Positions 34,490 through 43,088 of a DNA stretch of 64,000 nucleotides are shown here, in pieces. The DNA is from Zunongwangia pacifica (GTDB taxonomy: Bacteria; Bacteroidota; Bacteroidia; Flavobacteriales; Flavobacteriaceae), in contig NZ_JAKHSK010000004.1 of assembly GCF_023499215.1 (NCBI RefSeq), positions 170,010 through 234,009 on the forward strand, read 5' to 3'. The notes beneath the pieces are model-generated. The model did no database searches. It saw only the letters and a program-made list of their open reading frames with translations, and was not told where the DNA came from. A program made the position numbers and the translations under genes. Within the stretch, counting starts at the first letter, position 1, and the number at the start of each line of letters is the position of its first letter.

Positions 34490-35464
34490 ATGAGTATTTT
34501 TGACAAGCGGCTAAATTATAAGCCTTTTGAGTATCCGGGAGTTTTAGATTTTACAGATGCCATTAACCAATCGTTTTGGGTACATTCTGAAGTAGATTTT
34601 ACCGCAGATGTACAGGATTTTCATTCGCATTTAACGGCCGGTGAAAAAGATGTGGTAAAGAAAAGTTTACTGGCAATCGCGCAAATTGAAGTTGCCGTAA
34701 AATCGTTTTGGGGTGATTTATACAAACACTTACCAAAACCGGAATTTAACGGATTAGGAAGTACTTTTGCTGAATGTGAATTTAGACATTCACAAGCCTA
34801 TTCCAGACTCTTAGAAGTGTTGGGCTATAATAATGAGTTTGCCAAGGTGGTAGAAGTACCTGCAATTAAAAAGCGTATCGCTTATTTAACAGAAGCCTTA
34901 GAGCATACCAAAGCTGAAGATCCAAAGGATTATGTGTCTTCGCTGATTTTATTTTCAATTTTGATTGAAAACGTCTCCCTATTTAGTCAGTTTGCTATTG
35001 TATTATCCTTTAATCGCTTTAAAGGGGTAATGAAGAATGTGAGCAATATTATCGCATGGACTTCAGTAGATGAACAAATTCATGCCAATGCAGGGATTTA
35101 CATCATTAACCAGATTCGTGAAGAGTATCCAGATTATTTTAATGAAGAAATGATCCAGAAATTAACTGATGTTGTGACACGATCTATTGAAGTAGAAGAA
35201 GAAATTCTGGATTGGATCTTTGAAAATGGGCAATTAGAGAATATCAATAAAAAAAATCTGATGGATTTTATGAAATTCAGATTAGATGATAGTTTAAAAA
35301 GTATCGGTCTTCCCAAGCAATACAATATTACTGTAGCAGAGTATCAGCCAATGCTGTGGTTTGAAGAAGAAGTTTTTGCCAATAGTTTAGATGATTTCTT
35401 TGCCAGACGTCCAGTAGATTACACTAAGCACGATAAAAGTATCACTGCATCAGACCTTTTTTAA
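34490..35464 (+). CDS. nrdB: Class I ribonucleotide reductase small (radical-generating) subunit NrdB
   Basis: A 324-residue R2 protein that houses the dimetal cofactor for dNTP synthesis. Metal ligands by alignment of motifs are Glu67 (IAQIEVAV), Glu97 and His100 (ECEFRH), Glu160 (LIENVSLFS), Glu195 and His198 (DEQIHAN). Tyr104, four residues after His100, occupies the place of the E. coli radical Tyr122. The first ligand is Glu where classical class Ia/Ib proteins have Asp; class Ic (and, from memory, class Id) also use Glu. There is no N-terminal ATP-cone; the protein begins straight with the R2 fold. The gene order is nrdB then nrdA, 34 bases apart, preceded by a cobalamin riboswitch. Reductase identity is certain; the subclass needs a phylogeny. 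Confidence 0.95.
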   Translation: MSIFDKRLNYKPFEYPGVLDFTDAINQSFWVHSEVDFTADVQDFHSHLTAGEKDVVKKSLLAIAQIEVAVKSFWGDLYKHLPKPEFNGLGSTFAECEFRHSQAYSRLLEVLGYNNEFAKVVEVPAIKKRIAYLTEALEHTKAEDPKDYVSSLILFSILIENVSLFSQFAIVLSFNRFKGVMKNVSNIIAWTSVDEQIHANAGIYIINQIREEYPDYFNEEMIQKLTDVVTRSIEVEEEILDWIFENGQLENINKKNLMDFMKFRLDDSLKSIGLPKQYNITVAEYQPMLWFEEEVFANSLDDFFARRPVDYTKHDKSITASDLF

Positions 35465-35498
35465 AATAATCGCCAAACATTAAATACCCGAAACTCCC

Positions 35499-37193
35499 AT
35501 GACAACGAACGTAGAAACTCAGCCTTTAATCGTAGATGAACCAAAAAACAAAAGACTTTGGTGGCTTAATGACGAAAGTCAGCAAATCCTTAATCGTGGA
35601 TATTTACTAAAAGGAGAAACTGTAAAATCGGCGATCGAGCGTATCGCAAATGCCTCGGCCAGAAGATTGTATAAGCCAGAATTAGCCGAAGCTTTTATCG
35701 AAATGATCGAGCGTGGTTGGATGAGTTTAAGTTCACCAATTTGGGCAAATATGGGAACCGAGCGTGGATTACCCATTTCATGTTTTAATGTTTATGTACC
35801 TGATAATATTGAAGGAATTACCCATAAACTGGGCGAAGTAATTATGCAAACCAAAATAGGGGGTGGAACCTCTGGATATTTTGGTGAATTACGAGGTCGT
35901 GGTAGTGCGGTTACCGATAACGGAAAGAGTAGTGGGGCGACAAGTTTTATGAAGTTGTTTGATACCGCCATGGACACCATTTCTCAGGGTGGCGTGCGTC
36001 GTGGGGCTTTTGCCGCCTATTTAGATATCGATCATCCAGATATTAAAGAGTTTCTTGAAATTAAGAATATCGGGAATCCTATTCAGAATTTATTTTACGG
36101 GGTTTGTGTACCAGATTACTGGATGCAGGAGATGATCGAAGGGGATATGGAAAAACGTGAAATTTGGGCAAAGGTTTTAGAAAGCCGCCAACAAAAAGGG
36201 TTACCCTATATTTTATTTAAAGACAATATTAACCGTTTTAAGCCACAGGTTTACAAGGATAAAAATAGAACGATCCATTCCAGTAATTTATGTTCTGAAA
36301 TTGCGCTGCCTTCTACCGAAGATGAATCGTTTATCTGTTGTTTATCTTCGATGAACCTGGAGCTTTATGACGAGTGGAAAGATACTGAAGCGGTTAAATT
36401 GGCGATCTATTTCCTAGACGGAGTACTTCAGGAATTTATCGCAAAAACCGAAGGAAATCATTATTTAGCTTCAGCCAACAGATTTGCGAAGAATCACCGT
36501 GCACTTGGCTTAGGAGCGATGGGATGGCATTCGTATTTACAGAAAAACAGAATTCCGTTTGAAGGAATGCGTGCCAAAGGTTTAACACACCAAATATTTG
36601 AAGATATTAGTGCAAAAGCCACCAAAGCGAGTAAAGAACTGGCAACCATTTATGGAGAGCCCGAAATGCTTAAAGGTTATGGTTTAAGAAATACAACCTT
36701 AATGGCAATTGCGCCAACAACCTCTTCTTCAGCGATTTTGGGGCAAACTTCACCAGGAATAGAGCCTTTCAGCAGTAATTATTATAAAGCGGGGCTTGCA
36801 AAAGGAAACTTTATGCGTAAGAATAAATACCTGAAACAATTACTGGAAGAAAAAGGTCTGGATAACGAAGATACCTGGAGAAGCATCATGCTACACCATG
36901 GCAGTGTGCAGCATTTAGAAACTTTAACTCAGGAAGAAAAAGATATCTTTAAGACCTTTAAAGAAATTAGCCAGTTAGAGATCATTCAGCAGGCATCGGT
37001 AAGACAAAAATTTATTGATCAGGCACAAAGTTTAAATCTTAATATTCCTGCTGGCGTTCCGGTAAGGGATGTAAACCAGTTAATGATTGAAGCCTGGAAA
37101 TTAGGGGTAAAAACTTTATATTATCAAAGAAGTCAGAGTGTTTCTAAAGAATTTGTTTCAAACATTGTGAACTGTTCTAGCTGTGAAGCTTAA
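35499..37193 (+). CDS. nrdA: Class I ribonucleotide reductase catalytic subunit NrdA, without ATP cone
   Basis: A 564-residue R1 protein that reduces ribonucleoside diphosphates to deoxy forms. Active-site residues are Cys95 (PISCFN), Asn263, Cys265 (thiyl radical) and Glu267 in NLCSEI, and Cys280 (CCLSSMNL). The radical-transfer tyrosines are Tyr541-Tyr542 (TLYYQRSQS), and the C-terminal shuttle cysteines are Cys559 and Cys562 (NCSSCEA). The usual ~90-residue N-terminal ATP-cone of NrdA is missing: the first 40 residues run directly into the R1 fold (WWLNDESQQILNRGYL). At 564 residues it is much shorter than E. coli NrdA (761). A strong terminator follows at 37213-37244. With NrdB also lacking a cone, dATP overall-activity control by that module is absent. 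Confidence 0.95.
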   Translation: MTTNVETQPLIVDEPKNKRLWWLNDESQQILNRGYLLKGETVKSAIERIANASARRLYKPELAEAFIEMIERGWMSLSSPIWANMGTERGLPISCFNVYVPDNIEGITHKLGEVIMQTKIGGGTSGYFGELRGRGSAVTDNGKSSGATSFMKLFDTAMDTISQGGVRRGAFAAYLDIDHPDIKEFLEIKNIGNPIQNLFYGVCVPDYWMQEMIEGDMEKREIWAKVLESRQQKGLPYILFKDNINRFKPQVYKDKNRTIHSSNLCSEIALPSTEDESFICCLSSMNLELYDEWKDTEAVKLAIYFLDGVLQEFIAKTEGNHYLASANRFAKNHRALGLGAMGWHSYLQKNRIPFEGMRAKGLTHQIFEDISAKATKASKELATIYGEPEMLKGYGLRNTTLMAIAPTTSSSAILGQTSPGIEPFSSNYYKAGLAKGNFMRKNKYLKQLLEEKGLDNEDTWRSIMLHHGSVQHLETLTQEEKDIFKTFKEISQLEIIQQASVRQKFIDQAQSLNLNIPAGVPVRDVNQLMIEAWKLGVKTLYYQRSQSVSKEFVSNIVNCSSCEA

Positions 37194-37212
37194 TTTCAAT
37201 CCTAAATAGTAT

Positions 37213-37244
37213 AAAAAACCCATCTTTTTCAGATGGGTTTTTTT
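37213..37244 (+). terminator. Intrinsic terminator after nrdA
   Basis: Stem AAAAAACCCATCT (37213-37225) pairs with AGATGGGTTTTTT (37231-37243) around TTTTC, ending in a T run. It closes the nrdBA transcript 20 bases after the stop codon. Confidence 0.9.
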
Positions 37245-37577
37245 ATTGACATCGCCAAAGGCTTTAATATCCCTTCCCGCTAGCAATCAGGATGCCGGAA
37301 TTTAAAGTTTTTTTCTATCGATTGCCTCTTGGGCTTGTGCCGAGGTTGTTTACTTTCTGCTTATTTAGGTTTATTAAAAGTAGATACCTTATAAAAACTT
37401 AAATAGTGTAGTGTTTCTTAGTACAATTTCTGTCCAACAGCAGTGGTCTATTTTTTAAAGGGTTTGCTGAATGAATAAGTATAAGATTTTCTTAATAGCT
37501 AATAGTTTAATAGAATTTTAAAATAGATTCTTTAAAATTAAAACTACCTTGAAAATAAATGAAAAAGAAAAATTGAT
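37245..37577. other. Non-coding gap before the frameshifted oxidoreductase gene
   Basis: No gene is visible in these 333 bases. It contains a sequence ATCAGGATGCCGGAATTT near 37286 that recalls GGGATACCGGAATTTTTTTA near 38403 and ATCAGGATGCCCCGAAAT near 54651, suggesting remnants of another dispersed repeat. No promoter box was identified. Confidence 0.45.
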
Positions 37578-38239
37578 ATGAAAGTTTTAATTATTGGGGC
37601 CCATGGTAAAGTTGGTCAACGTATTGCAAAAGCGATGAGTGCTTCTAAAGATTTTGAGCCTACCGCTTTATTAGAAAAGAAGAGCAAAAACCGCTTTTTG
37701 AAGAGATGGGCGTAGCTACAGTAGTAGAAAGTTTAGAGAATACGCCTGAAGCTATTGGCTATGTCATTAAAAATTACGAAGCCGTGGTGTTTAGCGCTGG
37801 TTCTGGTGGAAAAACCGGTCACGATAAAACAATGGAAATAGATTTAGACGGAGCAATAAAGGCGATTAACCAGGCCGAAAAACAAGGCATAAAACGTTTT
37901 GTAATGGTGAGTGCTTCGCATAGCGACGATCGTTCGTATTGGGGAAAAGTAGACGGAATGAAACCTTATTACATCGCGAAACACTATGCCGATTTAGAGC
38001 TGAAGAGAAGTGCTTTGGATTATACCATTTTACGTCCGGTAACTTTAACTGATGACGATGAAGCCGGTAAGGTATTAATGACTGATAATCCAGATGAAGT
38101 AAACTCGAAAATCCCAAGGCAGGCCGTTGCAGAAACGGTTTTAGAGGTTCTTAAAAATCCAAAAACCTACGGAAAAGTTATCGAAATGAGTAAAGGAGAA
38201 CATGAAATACCTGAAGCTTTAGCAAAAGTGTGCTCTTAG
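37578..38239 (+). pseudogene. NAD(P)-binding SDR-type oxidoreductase, interrupted by a frameshift
   Basis: The ATG at 37578 opens MKVLIIGAHGKVGQRIAKAM, a Rossmann GxxGxxG start, but the frame runs into a stop at 37713 after 45 codons. From about 37671 the other frame reads IRKEEQKPLFEEMGVATVVE and continues to 38239 with VVFSAGSGGKTGHDKT, ILRPVTLTDDDEAGKV and the ending EALAKVCS. Adding one base near 37670 joins the two parts into a 220-residue NmrA/SDR-type protein of normal length. The downstream part still has uninterrupted coding sequence, so the lesion is recent or a sequencing error. A start inside the second frame at 37706 would lack the nucleotide-binding motif. Function beyond NAD(P)H binding is unknown. 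Confidence 0.88.
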
Positions 38240-38261
38240 AAGTTTTTAAAAAGAATTGGAT

Positions 38262-38296
38262 AAAAACTCCTGCTGATTTTTTAGCAGGAGTTTTTT
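38262..38296 (+). terminator. Intrinsic terminator after the oxidoreductase gene
   Basis: Arms AAAAACTCCTGCT (38262-38274) and AGCAGGAGTTTTTT (38283-38296), T-rich tail, 22 bases after the stop codon. Confidence 0.88.
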
Positions 38297-38508
38297 GTTT
38301 GTCGCAAATCAAAAGACATAAGCAGAAACTTCAAATATTAACTTTTCTTGTATTTGATTTTTTAGATAATAATTATAGCAGTTCTATTAAATATATCGAT
38401 TAGGGATACCGGAATTTTTTTATATTAGTAAATGTAAAAAATACGTTTATTTTTTTGGATTTTATTTATTTCAGTCCGAAAAGCATTTTTAATCAAATTC
38501 TGTCTCAA

Positions 38509-40365
38509 ATGATATTTAAAAAAATTATTGCTGCTTTTTTAGTATTGCTTTCTGTCTCGGCTTTTGCCCAGGAAAATTTAATCGTAAACACACATAATCG
38601 TAAACAGGTTTCTTTAAACGGCACCTGGCATTACATTATCGATCCTTATGAAACCGGTTTTTATGATTATAGATATAAGGAGAAAGGAGAAAAAGATCCT
38701 GAAGCTTATTGGAATAATCCGGAACCCCATGGCAAAACCGATCGAAAAGAGCATGGTTACAGCGATGATTATACCATTCAGGTTCCCGGCGATTGGAATT
38801 CGCAGGACGATGTCTTTAAGTATTACGAAGGCACCGTTTGGTATCAAAGAACATTTGATAAACCGAAATTAGATAAAAATGAACGTGTTTTTTTATACTT
38901 CGGTGCTGTAAATTATGAGGCCCATGTGTATTTAAATGGTAAAAAGCTGGGTATGCATAAAGGCGGATTTACACCATTTAACTTTGAAATTTCGCAGGAA
39001 ATGCTGGAAGATGAAGGGAATTTTCTGGTTGTTAAAGTAGATAATAAACGTTATGCCGATGAGGTTCCTACTTTAAATACCGATTGGTGGAATTACGGCG
39101 GCATTACCCGTGATGTAAAATTAGTGATTACACCACAAAATTTCATTCAGCAATACGCCATACATTTAGAGCAGTCGCAGGATATTGAAAAATCTATAAA
39201 GCGCAAGAAGTTTAATATTTCAGGGTATTTTAAATTGAATGGCCCTAATACTTCTTCCGAAGAAAAAATCACTATTGAAATTCCTGAAATTGGACTTAAA
39301 GAGAAAGTTGAAAGCAATGCTTCTGAAGGTTCTTTTAACTTTGATGCTAAAAAATTAGAATTATGGTCTCCGGAAAATCCAAAGCTTTACGAAGTAAAAT
39401 TTACTTTGGGAGAAAATATCCTGACCGATAAGATTGGTTTTAGAAAAATAGAAGTTGCTGGTAAAGAGGTGTTGCTAAACGGCAAGAAAATCTTTATGAG
39501 AGGGATTAGTATTCATGAAGAAATTGCTCCTGAAGCTCGTAGAGCTAAAAATAGCGCCGATGCCGATAAACTTTTAGGTTGGGCTCGCGATCTTAACGTA
39601 AACATGGTGCGTTTAGCGCATTATCCGCACAATGAATATATGACGCGTGCCGCAGATTCTTTAGGGATTTTGGTGTGGAGTGAAATTCCGGTGTACTGGA
39701 CAATCGACTTTAAAAACGAGGGGGTTTTAAAGAAAGCCAAAAAGCAATTAGATGAAATGATCATTAGAGATCAAAACAGAGCATCTGTAATAATCTGGTC
39801 TGTTGGTAACGAAACTCCTGTTAGTGAAGCCCGAACCAGGTTTATGAAAAGTTTGGTGATGCATGCTAAAGAAAAGGATAATACAAGATTAATTTCAGCG
39901 GCTTTGGAAGTTGGTTATAATCGAGGTAAAAACTATATAGACGATCCGCTTGGCGAGTATACCGATATTGTTTCTGTAAATGAATATTTGGGCTGGTATG
40001 GTGATTTACCTCACGCCAAAGTAAAATCAAAATGGGAAACGGCCTATAACAAGCCCTTATTTTTCAGCGAAACCGGGGCAGGGGCAAAAGGCGGATTTCA
40101 TGCCGATAAAGAAACTCGATGGAGTGAAGAATTTCAGGAATGGTATTTTGAAGAAACCCTTAAAATGATGGAAAATATGCCAGAGAATTTTATGGGATTG
40201 TCACCATGGATACTGGTAGATTTTAGATCACCAAAGCGTAATAATCCTAAATTTCAGGAAGGCTGGAACCGTAAAGGTTTAATAGACAATCAGGGAAATA
40301 AGAAAAAAGCTTTTTTCGTACTTAAAAAGTACTACGATGAAAAAGAAAAAGAAGATCAGGAGTAG
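38509..40365 (+). CDS. GH2 beta-glucuronidase
   Basis: A 618-residue secreted GH2 enzyme. I start it at the ATG at 38509, where a signal peptide begins (MIFKKIIAAFLVLLSVSAFA); the upstream in-frame TTG at 38455 gives no sensible N-terminus. The layout is the jelly-roll sugar-binding domain (about 40-220), immunoglobulin-like domain and TIM barrel. Key motifs are DWWNYGGITRDV, VRLAHYPHNEYM, the acid/base Glu in SVGNETPVSEA and the nucleophile Glu in FFSETGAGAKGG. Asn587 and Lys589 in WNRKGL match the N-x-K pair that reads the uronate carboxylate in beta-glucuronidases, supporting that over beta-galactosidase. Released glucuronate could enter via UxaC. It stands alone, bounded by terminators. 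Confidence 0.88.
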   Translation: MIFKKIIAAFLVLLSVSAFAQENLIVNTHNRKQVSLNGTWHYIIDPYETGFYDYRYKEKGEKDPEAYWNNPEPHGKTDRKEHGYSDDYTIQVPGDWNSQDDVFKYYEGTVWYQRTFDKPKLDKNERVFLYFGAVNYEAHVYLNGKKLGMHKGGFTPFNFEISQEMLEDEGNFLVVKVDNKRYADEVPTLNTDWWNYGGITRDVKLVITPQNFIQQYAIHLEQSQDIEKSIKRKKFNISGYFKLNGPNTSSEEKITIEIPEIGLKEKVESNASEGSFNFDAKKLELWSPENPKLYEVKFTLGENILTDKIGFRKIEVAGKEVLLNGKKIFMRGISIHEEIAPEARRAKNSADADKLLGWARDLNVNMVRLAHYPHNEYMTRAADSLGILVWSEIPVYWTIDFKNEGVLKKAKKQLDEMIIRDQNRASVIIWSVGNETPVSEARTRFMKSLVMHAKEKDNTRLISAALEVGYNRGKNYIDDPLGEYTDIVSVNEYLGWYGDLPHAKVKSKWETAYNKPLFFSETGAGAKGGFHADKETRWSEEFQEWYFEETLKMMENMPENFMGLSPWILVDFRSPKRNNPKFQEGWNRKGLIDNQGNKKKAFFVLKKYYDEKEKEDQE

Positions 40366-40386
40366 AAAAATATCATTAAGCATACT

Positions 40387-40420
40387 AAAAAGGCTAATCG
40401 GTTTTAGGATTAGCCTTTTT
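40387..40420 (+). terminator. Intrinsic terminator after the GH2 gene
   Basis: Arms AAAAAGGCTAATC (40387-40399) and GATTAGCCTTTTT (40408-40420) around a GGTTTTAG loop; T run at the end. Confidence 0.88.
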
Positions 40421-40535
40421 ACTTAGTAGTTTGAGTTTATTTTTTGAAGGATATATAGGTTCTATTGTAGATTTAATTAACTGTGAGCACTATAATTTTT
40501 ACACTTTTCTGTACAGAGGAATTCATCTAAAAGCT

Positions 40536-40543
40536 TATTTTTG
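40536..40543 (+). promoter_or_regulatory. Candidate -7 box (TATTTTTG) for the TonB receptor gene
   Basis: Fits TAnnTTTG and lies 17 bases before the start codon at 40561, which implies a very short leader. The -33 box is not clear. Confidence 0.38.
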
Positions 40544-40560
40544 ATGAAAATCTAAACCTT

Positions 40561-42783
40561 ATGGCCTCAAAATCCTACACGCTATTCTTAGCGTTTTTTT
40601 TATGCTCTTTTTTGTCTTTTGGTCAAATTACCATTTCAGGGAAAATTACTGATTCTAAGAACAATGCTATAAGTGAAGCTTATATTCTAAATATCGAAAG
40701 CGGTCAACATACGCATAGCGATACTCAGGGGAACTTTATCATTGCAGCTTCAAAAAACGATAGTATTAAAATTCATCATCTGGGCTATACAACAGCGTAT
40801 TTTAAAGTTGATTCCAAGCAAAATTATACCGTAAGGCTTCAAACAAAGATGAATCTTATAGATGAAATAGTGATAGCACCAAAAATTAATGCATTAAGCA
40901 TCTTTTCTGAAATAAACACGCGTGTAAATCCTGTAAATTCATCTCAGGATCTCTTAAGATATGTTCCAGGTTTGTTTATCGGTCAGCATGCTGGAGGAGG
41001 AAAGGCTGAACAAATTTTTCTTCGTGGTTTTGATATTGATCATGGCACCGATATTAATGTGAGTGTAGATGGTATGCCAGTAAATTTAGTTTCTCATGCA
41101 CATGGGCAAGGATATTCAGATCTTCATTTTATAATTCCTGAAACTGTAGCTGGAGTTCAATTTGGAAAAGGACCTTATACGACTAGCAAAGGTAATTTCT
41201 CTACTGCCGGTTTTGTATCTTTTAATACTAAAGATCAGTTACAAGATAACATCATCAAAGCTGAAATCGGCCAATTTAATACACAGCGTTTGGTAGGTAT
41301 GTTTAAAATATTGGATTCAGAAAAGGAATCAGCCTACATCGCTTCAGAATATTTAGGCACCGATGGTGCATTTGATTCTCCGCAGTTATTTACCCGAATT
41401 AATCTAATGGGGAAATACGTTGGTCAACTTTCTGCCAAAAACCGTTTTAAAGCAATTGTTTCTTATTTTAACAGTGAGTGGGATGCCTCTGGGCAAATTC
41501 CACAAAGAGCATTAGACAACGGATTAATTTCAAGGTTTGGCGCCATAGACGATACTGAAGGTGGGGAAACCAGCCGAAAAAATATTATTTTAAATAACGA
41601 ATATCAGATCGATAAACAATCGGGGTTGTCTACAACCTTGTATTATTCTAGGTATGATTTCCTTTTATATTCAAATTTCACCTTTTTTCTGAACGATCCT
41701 GAAAATGGAGACCAGATTAAGCAAAGTGAGACCAGAGAAATCTACGGCGTAACCAATACCTATAAGCATAAATTCTATGAAGATCAGGTTAATGGTGATT
41801 ATGAATTTGGAATAGCGCTTCGTAATGACCAAAGCAGGAATAACAAATTATCGCATACCTTAAATAGAGAAGAAGTGTTAGATTCGCTAAGTTTAGGTAA
41901 TATTAATGAAACTAACTATTCGGTTTTTGCCAATGCAAATTTTCACTTCGGAAAATGGACACTAAATCCAGGGTTACGATTAGACTACTTCAAATTTATG
42001 TATGAAGATGGTTTGACTGAAGCGTATATAAATACTGCTGAAAATAAAGCAATATTAAGCCCTAAACTAAATATTCTTTATAATTTAAAAGACAATGTTC
42101 AGTTGTATTTAAAATCGGGTAAAAGTTTTCATTCCAACGATACCCGGGTCGTTGTTCAACAAGCAGGAAAGGAGATTTTACCGGCCGCTTACGGGAGCGA
42201 TCTTGGCTTTATATGGAAACCGGTGCCTAAGCTTATTCTGAACACTGCTTTTTGGTACCTGTATTTGGAACAGGAGTTTGTATATGTTGGTGACGAGGCT
42301 GTTGTAGAGCCTAGTGGGAAAACAGTACGAAAAGGAATTGATTTTAGTTTACGTTACCAGCCATTTAATTGGCTTAATTATGATCTGGATGTTAACGGCA
42401 CTTTAGCAAGAGCGAAGGATGAACCTGACGGAGAAGATTATATTCCACTCGCTCCCGATTTTACATTTACTTCAGGAATAAATGTTATCCATCCTTCAGG
42501 AATTTACGGAGGTTTACATGTAAGGCACATGAATTCCAGAGCTGCCAATGAAGATAATTCTATTATTGCAGAGGGATACACCGTTTTTGATTTTAATGCA
42601 GGCTATCGTTGGAATCATTTTGATTTTGGACTTGCTATTCAGAATATTTTTGATACCGATTGGAATGAAACGCAATTTGCAACAACATCAAGATTAGCTT
42701 TTGAAGATAAGCCGGTAGAAGAAATTCATTTTACACCAGGTACCCCTTTCTTTTTAAAAGGTATTATTTCGTATCGATTTTAG
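40561..42783 (+). CDS. TonB-dependent receptor, substrate unknown
   Basis: A 740-residue outer-membrane transporter. Residues 1-22 are a signal peptide (ending SFGQ), 23-95 a carboxypeptidase-regulatory-like domain (ISGKITDSKNNAISEAYI), about 115-225 the plug, and the rest a 22-strand barrel ending in the beta-signal FFLKGIISYRF. The plug carries a conspicuous polar block, LRGFDIDHGTDINVSVDGMP followed by VSHAHGQGYSDLHFI, with several histidines. No SusD partner lies next to it, so it is a stand-alone receptor for a metal complex, cofactor or other small ligand rather than a SusC-type glycan importer. It is transcribed alone; there is no riboswitch upstream. Ligand cannot be named from sequence. 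Confidence 0.88.
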   Translation: MASKSYTLFLAFFLCSFLSFGQITISGKITDSKNNAISEAYILNIESGQHTHSDTQGNFIIAASKNDSIKIHHLGYTTAYFKVDSKQNYTVRLQTKMNLIDEIVIAPKINALSIFSEINTRVNPVNSSQDLLRYVPGLFIGQHAGGGKAEQIFLRGFDIDHGTDINVSVDGMPVNLVSHAHGQGYSDLHFIIPETVAGVQFGKGPYTTSKGNFSTAGFVSFNTKDQLQDNIIKAEIGQFNTQRLVGMFKILDSEKESAYIASEYLGTDGAFDSPQLFTRINLMGKYVGQLSAKNRFKAIVSYFNSEWDASGQIPQRALDNGLISRFGAIDDTEGGETSRKNIILNNEYQIDKQSGLSTTLYYSRYDFLLYSNFTFFLNDPENGDQIKQSETREIYGVTNTYKHKFYEDQVNGDYEFGIALRNDQSRNNKLSHTLNREEVLDSLSLGNINETNYSVFANANFHFGKWTLNPGLRLDYFKFMYEDGLTEAYINTAENKAILSPKLNILYNLKDNVQLYLKSGKSFHSNDTRVVVQQAGKEILPAAYGSDLGFIWKPVPKLILNTAFWYLYLEQEFVYVGDEAVVEPSGKTVRKGIDFSLRYQPFNWLNYDLDVNGTLARAKDEPDGEDYIPLAPDFTFTSGINVIHPSGIYGGLHVRHMNSRAANEDNSIIAEGYTVFDFNAGYRWNHFDFGLAIQNIFDTDWNETQFATTSRLAFEDKPVEEIHFTPGTPFFLKGIISYRF

Positions 42784-43088
42784 ATAATAAAAGCTTGATT
42801 TTTAATAATTTGAGATTCATTTTTTGGATGTGTTTAATACGTTTTAATTTCTAAAAGGGTTGTTTTTGCAATAGCTTAAATGGTTTAACCACTCTCGAAA
42901 CTGTAAAAGATTTCCAGATTTATACCTCGCACACTTGCCCTGAAGTAGTTTACCTCATGATCTTGATGATAACATTTTTTATAAATCTTATAGTAGGTTT
43001 GGTATAAATTTTAAAGGTATTAACTAATGAAAAAAGCATCCACTCTTTTTAAAGAATGGATGTTTTTGACTAGTTTTTATTTTTCCGA
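42784..43088. other. Convergent non-coding gap between TonB receptor and susD
   Basis: The 305 bases contain no gene. A CCCTGAAGTAGTTTA sequence near 42939 repeats one near 16008. The strong hairpin at 43029-43067 serves the end of the minus-strand susCD transcript and possibly the receptor gene. Confidence 0.5.
43029..43067. terminator. Bidirectional terminator hairpin between convergent genes
   Basis: AAAAAGCATCCACTCTTT pairs with AAAGAATGGATGTTTTT with one bulge and one G-T pair; A and T tracts flank both sides, so it can work in both directions. It lies 22 bases past the susD stop. Confidence 0.8.

Noticed and set aside
38455..38508. Upstream TTG start giving an 18-residue longer GH2 enzyme
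   Set aside because: The signal peptide begins at the ATG at 38509; the extension has no signal-like character.
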